Assembly: GCF_049896245.1 (NCBI RefSeq)
Contig: NZ_JAFCTX010000007.1
Span: forward strand, 1-64,000
Length of the DNA: 64,000 bases
Reading direction: 5' to 3'
Origin: Cypionkella sp049896245
Lineage (GTDB): Bacteria; Pseudomonadota; Alphaproteobacteria; Rhodobacterales; Rhodobacteraceae
Shown here one piece after another: positions 16,301 through 24,125 of this stretch. Numbering within the stretch: position 1 is the first letter of the stretch; the number at the start of each line of letters is the position of its first letter. The position numbers and the translations under genes were made by a program. Under the pieces are notes generated by a model. That model was not told the origin of the DNA and did not search any database. It saw nothing but the letters and a program-made list of their open reading frames with translations.

Positions 16301-17619
16301 TTGGCCGGAACATGTCGATCGCCATCGTGGACGAAGCGGGCCAGGACCGCGCCGTGCACAAGCTGACCTATGGCGCGAAACTGCATGCCAAAGACGGCAT
16401 CGCGGTGAAGCGTGGTACCAAGCTGTTCGAATGGGACCCCTATACCTTGCCGATCATCGCCGAAAAGGCGGGGGTTGCCCGGTTCAAGGATCTGATCGCG
16501 GGCATCTCGGTGCGCGAAGATACCGATGAAGCGACAGGCATGACGCAGAAGATCGTGTCTGACTGGCGCTCGGCCCCGAAAGGTGGCGATCTGAAGCCCG
16601 AAGTCATCGTGATGGACCCGGCAACCGGCGAGCCTGTGCGCAATGACGGTGGCCATCCGATCAGCTATCCGATGTCGGTCGATGCGGTTCTGTCGGTCGA
16701 AGACGGCCAGGAACTGGTGCCGGGTGACGTTGTGGCGCGTATTCCGCGCGAAGGTGCCAAGACCAAGGACATCACCGGGGGTCTTCCCCGCGTGGCAGAA
16801 TTGTTTGAGGCCCGTCGCCCGAAAGACCACGCCATCATCGCGGAAGCCGATGGCTATGTGCGCTTTGGCAAAGACTACAAAAACAAGCGCCGCATCACGG
16901 TCGAGCCTGTAGATGAGACGCTGCAAGCGCAGGAATATATGATCCCGAAGGGCAAGCATATTCCGGTGCAAGAAGGCGATTTCGTCCAGAAGGGCGATTA
17001 CATCATGGACGGCAACCCCGCGCCGCATGACATCCTGCGTATCTTGGGTGTCGAAGCGCTGGCGAACTACATGATCGACGAAGTGCAGGACGTGTATCGC
17101 TTGCAGGGCGTGAAGATCAACGACAAGCACATCGAGGTGATCGTTCGCCAGATGCTGCAGAAGTTTGAGATCCTCGACTCGGGCGAGACCACGCTGCTGA
17201 AAGGCGAAAACGTCGACAAGCACGAGCTTGACGAGGCCAACGACAAAGCCGCTTCGCACGGGATGCGTCTGGCTACCGCTGAACCGATCCTTTTGGGGAT
17301 CACCAAGGCGTCGCTGCAAACCCGCAGCTTCATCTCGGCGGCGTCGTTCCAGGAAACCACGCGGGTTCTCACCGAGGCTTCGGTGCAGGGCAAGCGCGAC
17401 AAACTGGTCGGCCTGAAAGAGAACGTGATTGTCGGCCGTCTGATCCCGGCAGGCACCGGCGGGGCAACCCGTGTGGTGAAAGCCGTGGCAGCCGACCGCG
17501 ATATCGTGGTGATTGATGCGCGCCGTTCGGAAGCTGAAACGGCGGCGGCCTTGGCTGCACCGGTTGCAGTGGCAGCACCATCGGTTTTCGCCACATCAGC
17601 GGACAGCCGCGACGAGTGA
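13387..17619 (+). CDS. rpoC: RNA polymerase subunit beta'
   Basis: The 1410-residue catalytic subunit. The N-terminal zinc ribbon is [20 protein letters not shown]. The active-site motif [12 protein letters not shown], whose three aspartates hold the catalytic Mg, lies near residue 460. A second zinc cluster is [15 protein letters not shown] (about residue 880) and the trigger loop [20 protein letters not shown] follows near 915. The C-terminal tail (about 1375-1410) is alanine-rich and variable. A ribosome binding site AGGAAT precedes the ATG. The operon ends here with a strong terminator at 17638. Confidence 0.98.
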   Translation: [1410 protein letters not shown]

Positions 17620-17637
17620 TCGTCTGACCTGAAACGC

Positions 17638-17667
17638 AAAGGCCCCCCGAGAAATCGGGGGGCCTTT
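17638..17667 (+). terminator. rpoBC operon terminator
   Basis: AAAGGCCCCCCGA pairs with TCGGGGGGCCTTT around a GAAA tetraloop and is followed by further T residues. This is a textbook intrinsic terminator 19 bp after the rpoC stop. Confidence 0.92.
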
Positions 17668-17714
17668 TGCATATCATCCGACGCGCATCGGATGAAAACC
17701 GAACCAAACATTCT

Positions 17715-17795
17715 CCACGTCGCCCCGGAGTTGATCCGGGGCCGCATTTTCTGCGCCATGACCTGAGGCCGCGGATCAAGTCCGGGGCGACGTGG
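17715..17795. repeat. Imperfect inverted repeat, 29-bp arms
   Basis: The arm at 17715-17743 (CCACGTCGCCCCGGAGTTGA...) and the arm at 17767-17795 are complementary at 27 of 29 positions, with a 23-bp loop. Palindromes of this GTCGCCCCGGA...TTGATCCG type occur as dispersed repeats in alphaproteobacterial genomes. It follows the rpoC terminator and carries no gene. Confidence 0.75.
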
Positions 17796-17895
17796 CAAAG
17801 GGGCGATCGGTTCTGGGTGGCGAATTTCGCCGCTTGGCCGCGCCAAACACCATCCGCACTGGAAACTGCAGCGCAAAACTGCAAAACTGCGTCTC

Positions 17896-18267
17896 GTGAC
17901 ACATGCTCTGCGCGTCTTTGCTCTTACCTTGGGCCGTCTCAATCTGTGGATTGCGGCGCTGTTTCTGGCTGGTCTGCTGCAGCATCAACAGGCGACGCTG
18001 CAAACCAGCTTTGCCGATCAGATCAGTGCGCAACCTGTAAGCGCTTTGACCGCAGCGCCAAAATATGCGCTGGCCAAACCAACCGCGCCCGATACCCGCG
18101 CCCGCCTGATCCCGCTGCACAACGCTGCGCAAAACAAAGCGTCGATACCGCCGACAGGCTTTCATCTGCTGCGCAGCGCCAGCCTGCCGCCAGCCTGGCA
18201 CCAGCCAATCCGACACGGTTGGCAAGCCCGCGCGCCACCGTCTTTGAATTTAACAGTTCTGATCTGA
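17896..18267 (+). CDS. Possible membrane-anchored hypothetical protein
   Basis: This 123-codon frame starts with GTG. It has one hydrophobic segment (RLNLWIAALFLAGLLQ, about residues 14-29), which could be a signal anchor, followed by a low-complexity, proline- and alanine-rich tail with no recognised motif. No clear ribosome binding site is visible and several other frames are open here, so coding status is doubtful. If it is not real, 17668-18326 carries only the inverted repeat. Confidence 0.3.
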   Translation: MTHALRVFALTLGRLNLWIAALFLAGLLQHQQATLQTSFADQISAQPVSALTAAPKYALAKPTAPDTRARLIPLHNAAQNKASIPPTGFHLLRSASLPPAWHQPIRHGWQARAPPSLNLTVLI

Positions 18268-18326
18268 CCCAACCGTCTGCGCGCAGCTTTGCGGTCATGC
18301 TCTGCAATGCAATTCAAGGATACAAC

Positions 18327-18488
18327 ATGACGTCTGAATACAAAACCAACGTCCCCCCGCCGCCAGAACAGGCCAAGCCCGATTTCCCGGTCGAAAGCGG
18401 CAAGCAAATCCTGATCAACTGGATCATCGTCGCCCTTGGTCTAGGCGGTCTCGCCGCCGCCGCCACAGTGCTCCCCGAACTGCTCTGA
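18327..18488 (+). CDS. Small single-span membrane protein, 53 aa
   Basis: The frame starts at ATG 18327 with AAGGA eight bases upstream. The product MTSEYKTNVPPPPEQAKPDF... has a polar, proline-rich N-terminus and one hydrophobic segment (about residues 31-50, LINWIIVALGLGGLAAAATV). No family is recognised. Seven bases after its stop another tiny membrane peptide begins, so the two may be co-translated. Candidates are accessory subunits of a membrane complex, but nothing in the sequence says which. Confidence 0.5.
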   Translation: MTSEYKTNVPPPPEQAKPDFPVESGKQILINWIIVALGLGGLAAAATVLPELL

Positions 18489-18495
18489 GGCCGAA

Positions 18496-18585
18496 ATGAA
18501 AAGTAACACCCTCAAACTCACCATCGCAGCCCTGATCGCACTTGCCATCCTTGGCGGCGATTTCATCTCATCGCTGACGCTGTAA
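18496..18585 (+). CDS. Tiny membrane peptide, 29 aa
   Basis: The frame reads MKSNTLKLTIAALIALAILG and then GDFISSLTL, stop TAA. It begins with two positively charged residues and then consists of one hydrophobic helix, like small membrane proteins. Start follows the stop of the 53-residue gene by seven bases, with a weak GAGG ribosome binding site ahead. It is too short for statistical support and no homologue is recognised by eye. Confidence 0.4.
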   Translation: MKSNTLKLTIAALIALAILGGDFISSLTL

Positions 18586-18830
18586 CAAAGCGTGGGGCGC
18601 GGGGCAGTCAGCCTTGCGCCCTGCCAGCAGCGAAAGCTGTTTGGTGCGGGATCACCCCGAAGCGGCGACCAACGCCTTTGATGCGGCACGATGATATGAC
18701 ACGTGGCAGCGGCGAAGATTGGCTTTGCGGACGGCGCGGTCATTGGCAGTGCTTTACTCTGCCAAACAAAAGGTGAAGGTTGCGGCGGAATGGTCTCGTC
18801 GATAGGCTGCCGATTTCCTTGGAGCCAGCA

Positions 18831-19469
18831 ATGAACCAGTTGATCCTGACCACCTACGACTGGGTTCCAGACATGCCGCGCGGCTTTGTGCGCGACTTAA
18901 GGGTGCGTTGGGCGTTAGAAGAAGCTGGCCTGCCCTATCGCGTCGAAAGCACAGCTTTCAGGGACCGGCAGCCTGCACATTTGGCGCATCAGCCCTTCGG
19001 TCAGGTGCCGTGGTTGACTGATGGCGATCTCACGATTTTCGAGAGCGGTGCGATCCTTCTTCACCTTGGCGAACTCAGCGAGATACTAATGCCTACCCAT
19101 CCGCGTGGTCGCAGCGAAGTCAAAGAATGGCTTTTTGCCGCGTTGGCATCGGTCGAAGCAGCAAGTCAGCCATGGTCTTTCTTCAAGTTCTCCGGTGAGA
19201 CCGGCGAAACGCCGATGTGGAAGTTTTTCGACGATTTTCTGATCCACCGGCTGGCTCATATGGAAACTGTGCTGGCAGCCGGTGAATGGCTGGTTGGACG
19301 CTTTTCAGTGGCTGATATCCTCATGGCGGATGTGCTGCGTCTCGTCGACCGGTTTGATGGTTTGGCAAACTATCCCGCCTGTAAAGACTACGTTGGGCGG
19401 GCCACTGATAGACCAGCCTTCCTGAAGGCACATGCGGATCAGATGGCGCATTTTGCCGCAGCTGATTGA
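18831..19469 (+). CDS. Glutathione S-transferase family protein
   Basis: The 212-residue cytosolic protein has an N-terminal thioredoxin-like domain (EEAGLPYRVE, FGQVPWLTDGDLTIFESGAI with the cis-proline and the glutathione-binding E-S pair) and an all-helical C-terminal domain (GRFSVADILMADVLR, matching the S/T-x-A-D motif of GST C-domains). The start at 18831 follows GGAG, and the upstream in-frame ATG lacks one. The substrate is unknown. It stands alone on the plus strand. Confidence 0.85.
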   Translation: MNQLILTTYDWVPDMPRGFVRDLRVRWALEEAGLPYRVESTAFRDRQPAHLAHQPFGQVPWLTDGDLTIFESGAILLHLGELSEILMPTHPRGRSEVKEWLFAALASVEAASQPWSFFKFSGETGETPMWKFFDDFLIHRLAHMETVLAAGEWLVGRFSVADILMADVLRLVDRFDGLANYPACKDYVGRATDRPAFLKAHADQMAHFAAAD

Positions 19470-19783
19470 GCAAAATCGACACGCGATGCGTGGAGCTGTT
19501 AAACCGGAGGTTTAGTGAATGTCTGCTTAGGGTTCAAAGCGACCGTGCTTCAATCGCTGCCCCAGGGAAATTTCTGCCGCCAGTGTAAGTCAGCCCCTTT
19601 GCTCTCAACAATCACCCGCAAAAGCGCGCCAAACCTTAACAATTCCTTAAATCTACACACCCATCCTATTGAATCCACACACATAAAAAAGGTCCCGAGT
19701 TGGGACCAGCCCCAACCCCTCACCCCAACCCGCCCCCTTTCCCCCGCCATCGCCACCTGCTACCCCTGCCACCGGGGGAACCA
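19470..19783. other. Non-coding gap with an orphan minus-strand terminator
   Basis: About 310 bp between the GST and the DMT permease. The left part has no recognisable feature. AT content rises around 19600-19690. A terminator-shaped hairpin pointing left lies at 19685-19707. The plus strand from 19709 to the next gene is C-rich and unlike coding DNA. Confidence 0.4.
19685..19707 (-). terminator. Orphan intrinsic terminator, minus strand
   Basis: Read leftwards: GGTCCC-AACTC-GGGACC followed by TTTTTT. No minus-strand gene ends here, so it either ends a small antisense or leader RNA or is unused. Confidence 0.5.
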
Positions 19784-20671
19784 ATGGTAATTTCAGACAA
19801 CCTGCGCGGCGCGCTTTATATGAACCTGTCGATGTTTGCCTTCACGGTGAACGACGCGATCATGAAATCCCTGACCCACGCACTCCCGCTTTATCAAACC
19901 ATCGCCCTGCGCGGCACGGTGGCTGTGCTCGGCCTGCTGATCCTCGCCCATGCCAGCGGCGGGTTGCGGCTGCCTGCCGCCAGCCATGACCGTGCCCTGA
20001 TCGCGCTGCGCTCGCTTGCCGATGTGGCCGCCACCCTCCTGTTTCTCACCGCGCTGAAGCACATGCCGCTCGCCACCCTCTCGGCGGTGATGCAAGTCAC
20101 CCCCCTCGCCGTCACCCTCGCCGCCGCCCTCTATTTCAAAGACCACATCGGCTGGCGCCGGATGCTGGCGATCACCATCGGCTTTCTCGGCGTGATGCTG
20201 ATCATCCGCCCGGGGATGCAGGGTTTCACGATCTGGTCAGTGCTGGGCTTAGGCTCGGTCGCCACCGTGGTGTTCCGCGATCTAAGCGTGCGCCGCCTCA
20301 GCGGCACCGTGCCATCGCTGGTGGTCGCCCTCGGTGCAGGCTTTGCGGTGATGGTGATGGGCTTCATCGGGTCCGCTATCGAAGGTTGGCAGCCGATCAC
20401 CCCCTTGCAAGCCTTGCAACTGCTGGGCGCGGGCAGCATGGTGATCGTCGGCTACATCTGTTCGGTCAGCGCGATGCGGGTCGGCGATATCGGCTTTGTT
20501 GCCCCATTCCGCTATATGTCGCTGCTGTGGGCGATCATCCTCGGCTGGGTGTTTTTCGCCACCTTCCCGGATGGCTACGCCCTGATCGGTGCTGCGATTG
20601 TGGTCGCCACCGGCATCTACACCCTGCTGCGCGAGCGAAAACTACGCCAACTTGCCCGCGCCGCAGCCTGA
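19784..20671 (+). CDS. DMT-family (EamA) transporter
   Basis: The 295-residue inner-membrane protein has about ten hydrophobic segments and the internal repeat typical of EamA proteins: first half FTVNDAIMKSLTHALPLYQT and LKHMPLATLSAVMQVTPLAV, second half SAMRVGDIGFVAPFRYMSLL. These transporters export metabolites or amino acids; the substrate cannot be read from sequence. The ATG at 19784 is chosen because the longer frame adds a proline-rich non-membrane leader and because GGGGGAA precedes it. It ends about 70 bp before the glycosyltransferase gene. Confidence 0.88.
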   Translation: MVISDNLRGALYMNLSMFAFTVNDAIMKSLTHALPLYQTIALRGTVAVLGLLILAHASGGLRLPAASHDRALIALRSLADVAATLLFLTALKHMPLATLSAVMQVTPLAVTLAAALYFKDHIGWRRMLAITIGFLGVMLIIRPGMQGFTIWSVLGLGSVATVVFRDLSVRRLSGTVPSLVVALGAGFAVMVMGFIGSAIEGWQPITPLQALQLLGAGSMVIVGYICSVSAMRVGDIGFVAPFRYMSLLWAIILGWVFFATFPDGYALIGAAIVVATGIYTLLRERKLRQLARAAA

Positions 20672-20741
20672 CAGTTTGCAAGGCCGCAGCGGCTGGCCTA
20701 TAGACTCGCCCAAAGCGCAGGCCTTCAAGGTCAGGAACCCA

Positions 20742-21482
20742 ATGACCCGTATTTCCGTAGTGATCCCCGCCAAGAACGAGGCCGAGAATATTGTCGCGCT
20801 TGTTGAAGGCATTGACCGCGCGCTGTCAGGCCATGAGCCGTTTGAGATCATCGTTGTCGATGATTGTTCGACCGACAATTCGGTGGCCGTTCTGCAAGCC
20901 CGCGCCAAAACCATGCCGCATCTGCGGATTGTGCGGCACGACCGCTCGGGTGGCCAAAGCGCTGCGGTTCATTCGGGCGTGAAGGCCGCGACGGCCCCGG
21001 TGATCTGCACCTTGGACGGTGACGGTCAGAACCCGCCCGAGGAGTTGCCGAAGCTGGTCGCGCCGATCCTGAACGACACCACGGGCCGGATTGGGCTGGT
21101 GGCAGGGCAAAGGGTCGGGCGGCAAGATACGTGGTCAAAGAAATGGGCCTCGAAATTCGCCAATGGTTTGCGCGGCTGGATGTTGCAGGATGGCACCCGG
21201 GACACTGGCTGCGGGCTGAAGGCGTTTCAGCGGCAGGCGTTTCTCGATCTGCCGTATTTCGATCACATGCACCGCTATTTGCCCGCGTTGTTCAACCGCG
21301 ATGGCTGGCAGGTGGCGCATGTCGATGTGTCGCATCGCCCACGCGGGGCAGGGCGTTCAAACTACTCCAACATCCAGCGGGCTTTGGTCGGTGTGGTTGA
21401 TCTGTTCGGCGTGGCTTGGCTGCTGCGGCGTAAGAAGAAGGCGCGGGTTGTGCCCGATACTGCTGCGCGTGACGCCAAATGA
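20742..21482 (+). CDS. Family 2 glycosyltransferase (DPM1/ArnC-like)
   Basis: The 246-residue protein begins RISVVIPAKNEAENIVALVE and has the GT-A fold markers VVDDCSTDNS and CTLDGDGQNPPEE (DxD). It has RPRGAGRSNYS near the C-terminus, as in polyprenyl-phosphate sugar synthases. Such enzymes charge undecaprenyl phosphate with a sugar that a membrane transferase then uses. The next two genes fit: a LAB_N membrane protein overlapping its stop and a PMT/ArnT-like transferase. Start at ATG 20742 follows AAGGTCAGGA. Confidence 0.88.
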   Translation: MTRISVVIPAKNEAENIVALVEGIDRALSGHEPFEIIVVDDCSTDNSVAVLQARAKTMPHLRIVRHDRSGGQSAAVHSGVKAATAPVICTLDGDGQNPPEELPKLVAPILNDTTGRIGLVAGQRVGRQDTWSKKWASKFANGLRGWMLQDGTRDTGCGLKAFQRQAFLDLPYFDHMHRYLPALFNRDGWQVAHVDVSHRPRGAGRSNYSNIQRALVGVVDLFGVAWLLRRKKKARVVPDTAARDAK

Positions 21483-21790
21483 TGCATGATCTGCTGACCA
21501 AGCTGGGTGCAAGTTCGGCCACAGATATCATCTGGCTGACCGTCGGGTTGCTGGGGCAGTTGATGTTCACCGGTCGCTTTATCGTGCAATGGATCGCGTC
21601 CGAGCGCGCGGGTAAATCGGTGATGCCCGTCGCTTTTTGGTATTTCTCGATCATCGGCGGGCTGATCGTGCTGGCTTACGGTATTCACAAGCTGGATCTG
21701 GTGATCATCCTTGGCCAGTTGCCGGGGGTCGTCGTCTACAGTCGGAACCTGTGGCTGATCCATAAGGGCAAAGATGGCCAGCTTGAGTAA
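21479..21790 (+). CDS. LAB_N domain membrane protein
   Basis: The 103-residue protein matches the lipid A biosynthesis N-terminal domain (LAB_N) family: GLLGQLMFTGRFIVQWIASE followed by RAGKSVMPVAFWYFSIIGGL and PGVVVYSRNLWLI. It has about three membrane segments. In other bacteria such proteins are encoded between a GT2 and an ArnT-like transferase, or fused to LpxB, and are thought to help present or flip the lipid-linked sugar. Here it overlaps the preceding gene by four bases and the following gene by about 17, so the three are translated together. Confidence 0.88.
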   Translation: MMHDLLTKLGASSATDIIWLTVGLLGQLMFTGRFIVQWIASERAGKSVMPVAFWYFSIIGGLIVLAYGIHKLDLVIILGQLPGVVVYSRNLWLIHKGKDGQLE

Positions 21791-23186
21791 AGTCGAATGG
21801 TTCCGCCCGGCGGCTCTGATCGTCACCGCGATCACTTTGCTGCGCTGGGTCTTGCTGGCGTTTGACCGCACCGATCTTTATGTGGACGAGTCACAATACT
21901 GGCTTTGGGGGCAGGAATTTGCCTTCGGCTATTACTCCAAACCGCCGTTGATCGGCTGGCTGATTGGCGCTGTGACGACCCTGGCGGGCAGCGACAGCAC
22001 GTTCTGGGTGCGGATGCCGGGGGCGTTCCTGCATGGTGCCACCGCGCTGATCCTTGGGGCTTGGGCCGCGCGATTGTATGGCCCGCGTGCTGCAATCCTG
22101 ACCGCCGCCGCCTATGCCACGGTGCCGTTTGCAGCACTTGGTTCGCTGCTGATCTCCACCGATACCGTGATGGCCCCCTTCTTTGCCGCCGCTCTCTATG
22201 CCCACCACCGGCTGCTTGAAACCCGCGCCCGTAAGTTTGCACTTTGGGCCGGGGCTGCGATTGGCGTGGCCTTCATGGCGAAATATGCTGCGATTTATTT
22301 CCTGATCGGCGTGGCCCTCGCAGCCCTGCGCCCTGACGGCCGGATTGGCTGGCGCAATGCTGCGCTGATGCTGTTGGCCTTTGGCGTGGTGATTTCGGGC
22401 AACCTGATCTGGAATGTCTCGCACCAATTCACCACGATCTCGCATACTGTCGATAATGTCGGCTGGGTGCGGCAAGACAATCCCCTCGCCGTGCTCAATT
22501 TCGCCAGTGCGGCGGAGTTCATCTTCAGCCAGTTCGCGGTCGCTGGCCCCGTGATCTTTGCCGCCGTGCTGCTCACGATCCGCAAACTCCCCCTTCAAGC
22601 CGCCTTCGTGATCCCGCCGCTGCTGGTGGTGACTGTGCAGGCCCTGCTGGGAACGGCGCAGGCGAATTGGGCTGTCGCAGCCTATTTCGCCGGAATCCCC
22701 CTCGCCATCGGTCTGCTGCAAAACCGCCCGCGCTGGCTGACGGCATCCTTCGCTGTTAACGCGGTGTTCTGCATCACCCTGCCACTGCTGACCATATTCA
22801 CCGGCATCCAGTGGCAAGGCGCGCCGCTGATTGAGCGGCAGTTGGGCCGCGCCGCGATGAGCCGTCAGATCATCGCCATCGCCCACGCGCAGGGCAACCC
22901 GCCGATCCTTGCCGACAACCGTTCTGTGCTGGCCGATCTGTTCTACACCGGGCAAACCGAGGGCCTGACGTATTACGCCCCCCGACCGAGTGGCCGCGCG
23001 CAAAACCACTATGAACAGCGCTATCCTTTGCCCAAGGATCTAACCGGGCCGCTGCTTTGGATCACCAGAACCGCCCCCGCCTGCGCCACCGCCACCTATG
23101 CCTTGGATGCCACCGGCAGCGCCTATCGCAAGTCGGGACTCGCGGCTTATCTGGTGCCTGCGGAATGTGCCAATGCCCAGCAATAA
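21774..23186 (+). CDS. PMT/ArnT-like membrane glycosyltransferase
   Basis: The 470-residue protein has about ten to eleven membrane spans. Its N-terminal periplasmic loop holds the acidic motif YVDESQYWLWGQEF typical of the PMT_2 (GT39/GT83) superfamily, followed by YYSKPPLIGWLIG. These enzymes take a sugar from polyprenyl phosphate and attach it to lipid A, other envelope lipids or proteins on the periplasmic face. The overlap with the LAB_N gene and the GT2 before it indicates a complete sugar-transfer route. The actual sugar and acceptor are unknown. Confidence 0.85.
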   Translation: MASLSKVEWFRPAALIVTAITLLRWVLLAFDRTDLYVDESQYWLWGQEFAFGYYSKPPLIGWLIGAVTTLAGSDSTFWVRMPGAFLHGATALILGAWAARLYGPRAAILTAAAYATVPFAALGSLLISTDTVMAPFFAAALYAHHRLLETRARKFALWAGAAIGVAFMAKYAAIYFLIGVALAALRPDGRIGWRNAALMLLAFGVVISGNLIWNVSHQFTTISHTVDNVGWVRQDNPLAVLNFASAAEFIFSQFAVAGPVIFAAVLLTIRKLPLQAAFVIPPLLVVTVQALLGTAQANWAVAAYFAGIPLAIGLLQNRPRWLTASFAVNAVFCITLPLLTIFTGIQWQGAPLIERQLGRAAMSRQIIAIAHAQGNPPILADNRSVLADLFYTGQTEGLTYYAPRPSGRAQNHYEQRYPLPKDLTGPLLWITRTAPACATATYALDATGSAYRKSGLAAYLVPAECANAQQ

Positions 23187-23853
23187 GACCATCGCCCTGC
23201 TTATTGGCCTCATCGGTCTGACGCTGCTGATTTTCGGGCGTTGGCCGGGGATTGATCTGGCGGTATCGGGCTATTTCCATGATGCCACCGGCTTTGCGAT
23301 CAAGCAAAATGTGTGGGTCGAGTTTTTGCGCAATCAAATCTGGAATGCCACGCTGGTGGTGTTCTTTGTAGCGGCAGTTCTGCTGTGCCTGTCGTTCTGG
23401 CGCAAAACTGATGGCTGGTTCTGGGGATATATTGTGGCTGTGTTCGTGATGGGACCGGGGCTTGCGGTGAATCAGGGCTTCAAATCGTATTGGGGCCGCG
23501 CTCGTCCGACGCAAGTGACCGAGTTCGGCGGCACCGCGCATTTCACCCCAGCGTGGGAGATCAGCGATCAATGCGCGCGGAACTGCTCGTTCGTGTCAGG
23601 CGAGGGGGCAGGGACTACCGCCATGACCATCGCCCTTTTGCTGATTCTGTATCGGTATCGCAGCCGGATCGCGCCACCGCTGTATCGTACAGCCCAAGCG
23701 CTGACGCTGCTGATCTTGGCCTTCGTCGCATGGCAACGCGTCGCTTCTGGCGGGCATTTCCTATCAGACGTGCTGCTGTCCATACTGCTTGTCAGCCTGA
23801 TCGCCGCCGTGCTTGCCCGCCTGATGCTGAACCAAGCCACATCCGGCCGCTGA
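23173..23853 (+). CDS. PAP2-family phosphatase, membrane bound
   Basis: The 226-residue membrane protein shows the three phosphatase motifs of the PAP2 family: KSYWGRARP, SFVSGEGAG (the usual PSGH with E in place of H) and RVASGGHFLSDV. Enzymes of this family dephosphorylate lipid A, undecaprenyl diphosphate or similar lipids at the periplasmic side. The start ATG at 23173 overlaps the preceding transferase gene, making this the last gene of the cassette. The E-for-H change in motif 2 is also seen in lipid A phosphatase-like members, so function may be retained; this is inference. Confidence 0.83.
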   Translation: MPSNKTIALLIGLIGLTLLIFGRWPGIDLAVSGYFHDATGFAIKQNVWVEFLRNQIWNATLVVFFVAAVLLCLSFWRKTDGWFWGYIVAVFVMGPGLAVNQGFKSYWGRARPTQVTEFGGTAHFTPAWEISDQCARNCSFVSGEGAGTTAMTIALLLILYRYRSRIAPPLYRTAQALTLLILAFVAWQRVASGGHFLSDVLLSILLVSLIAAVLARLMLNQATSGR

Positions 23854-23865
23854 CCCCTGCACCTG

Positions 23866-23894
23866 TTGACATCCCGACCGACTCTGTCTATCAG
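23866..23894 (+). promoter_or_regulatory. Strong promoter of the rpsL (str) operon
   Basis: A perfect -35 TTGACA (23866-23871) and TATCAG (23889-23894) are separated by 17 bp, about 230 bp before rpsL. The spacing and perfect -35 suit a highly expressed ribosomal operon. Confidence 0.65.
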
Positions 23895-24125
23895 CCGCGC
23901 TATCCAAGGCTCCCTCTCTGTTTTGGGCGCAAGGATTCTATGCTTGATGTGGTCATGATCCGGGTTCAAACCCCGATCCTCTGGAATTCCACCGCAACGC
24001 CCCCTCGGGGTGTCGTCTGCGGTTTTATCTTTTTGTGGTTCGCACAGGAAGACGTCGAGAAGCAGTGCCCCGAAGCTCGGGGCGAGTATTGACAGTCCCT
24101 TAACGGGACAACACGAGGTAGCTGA

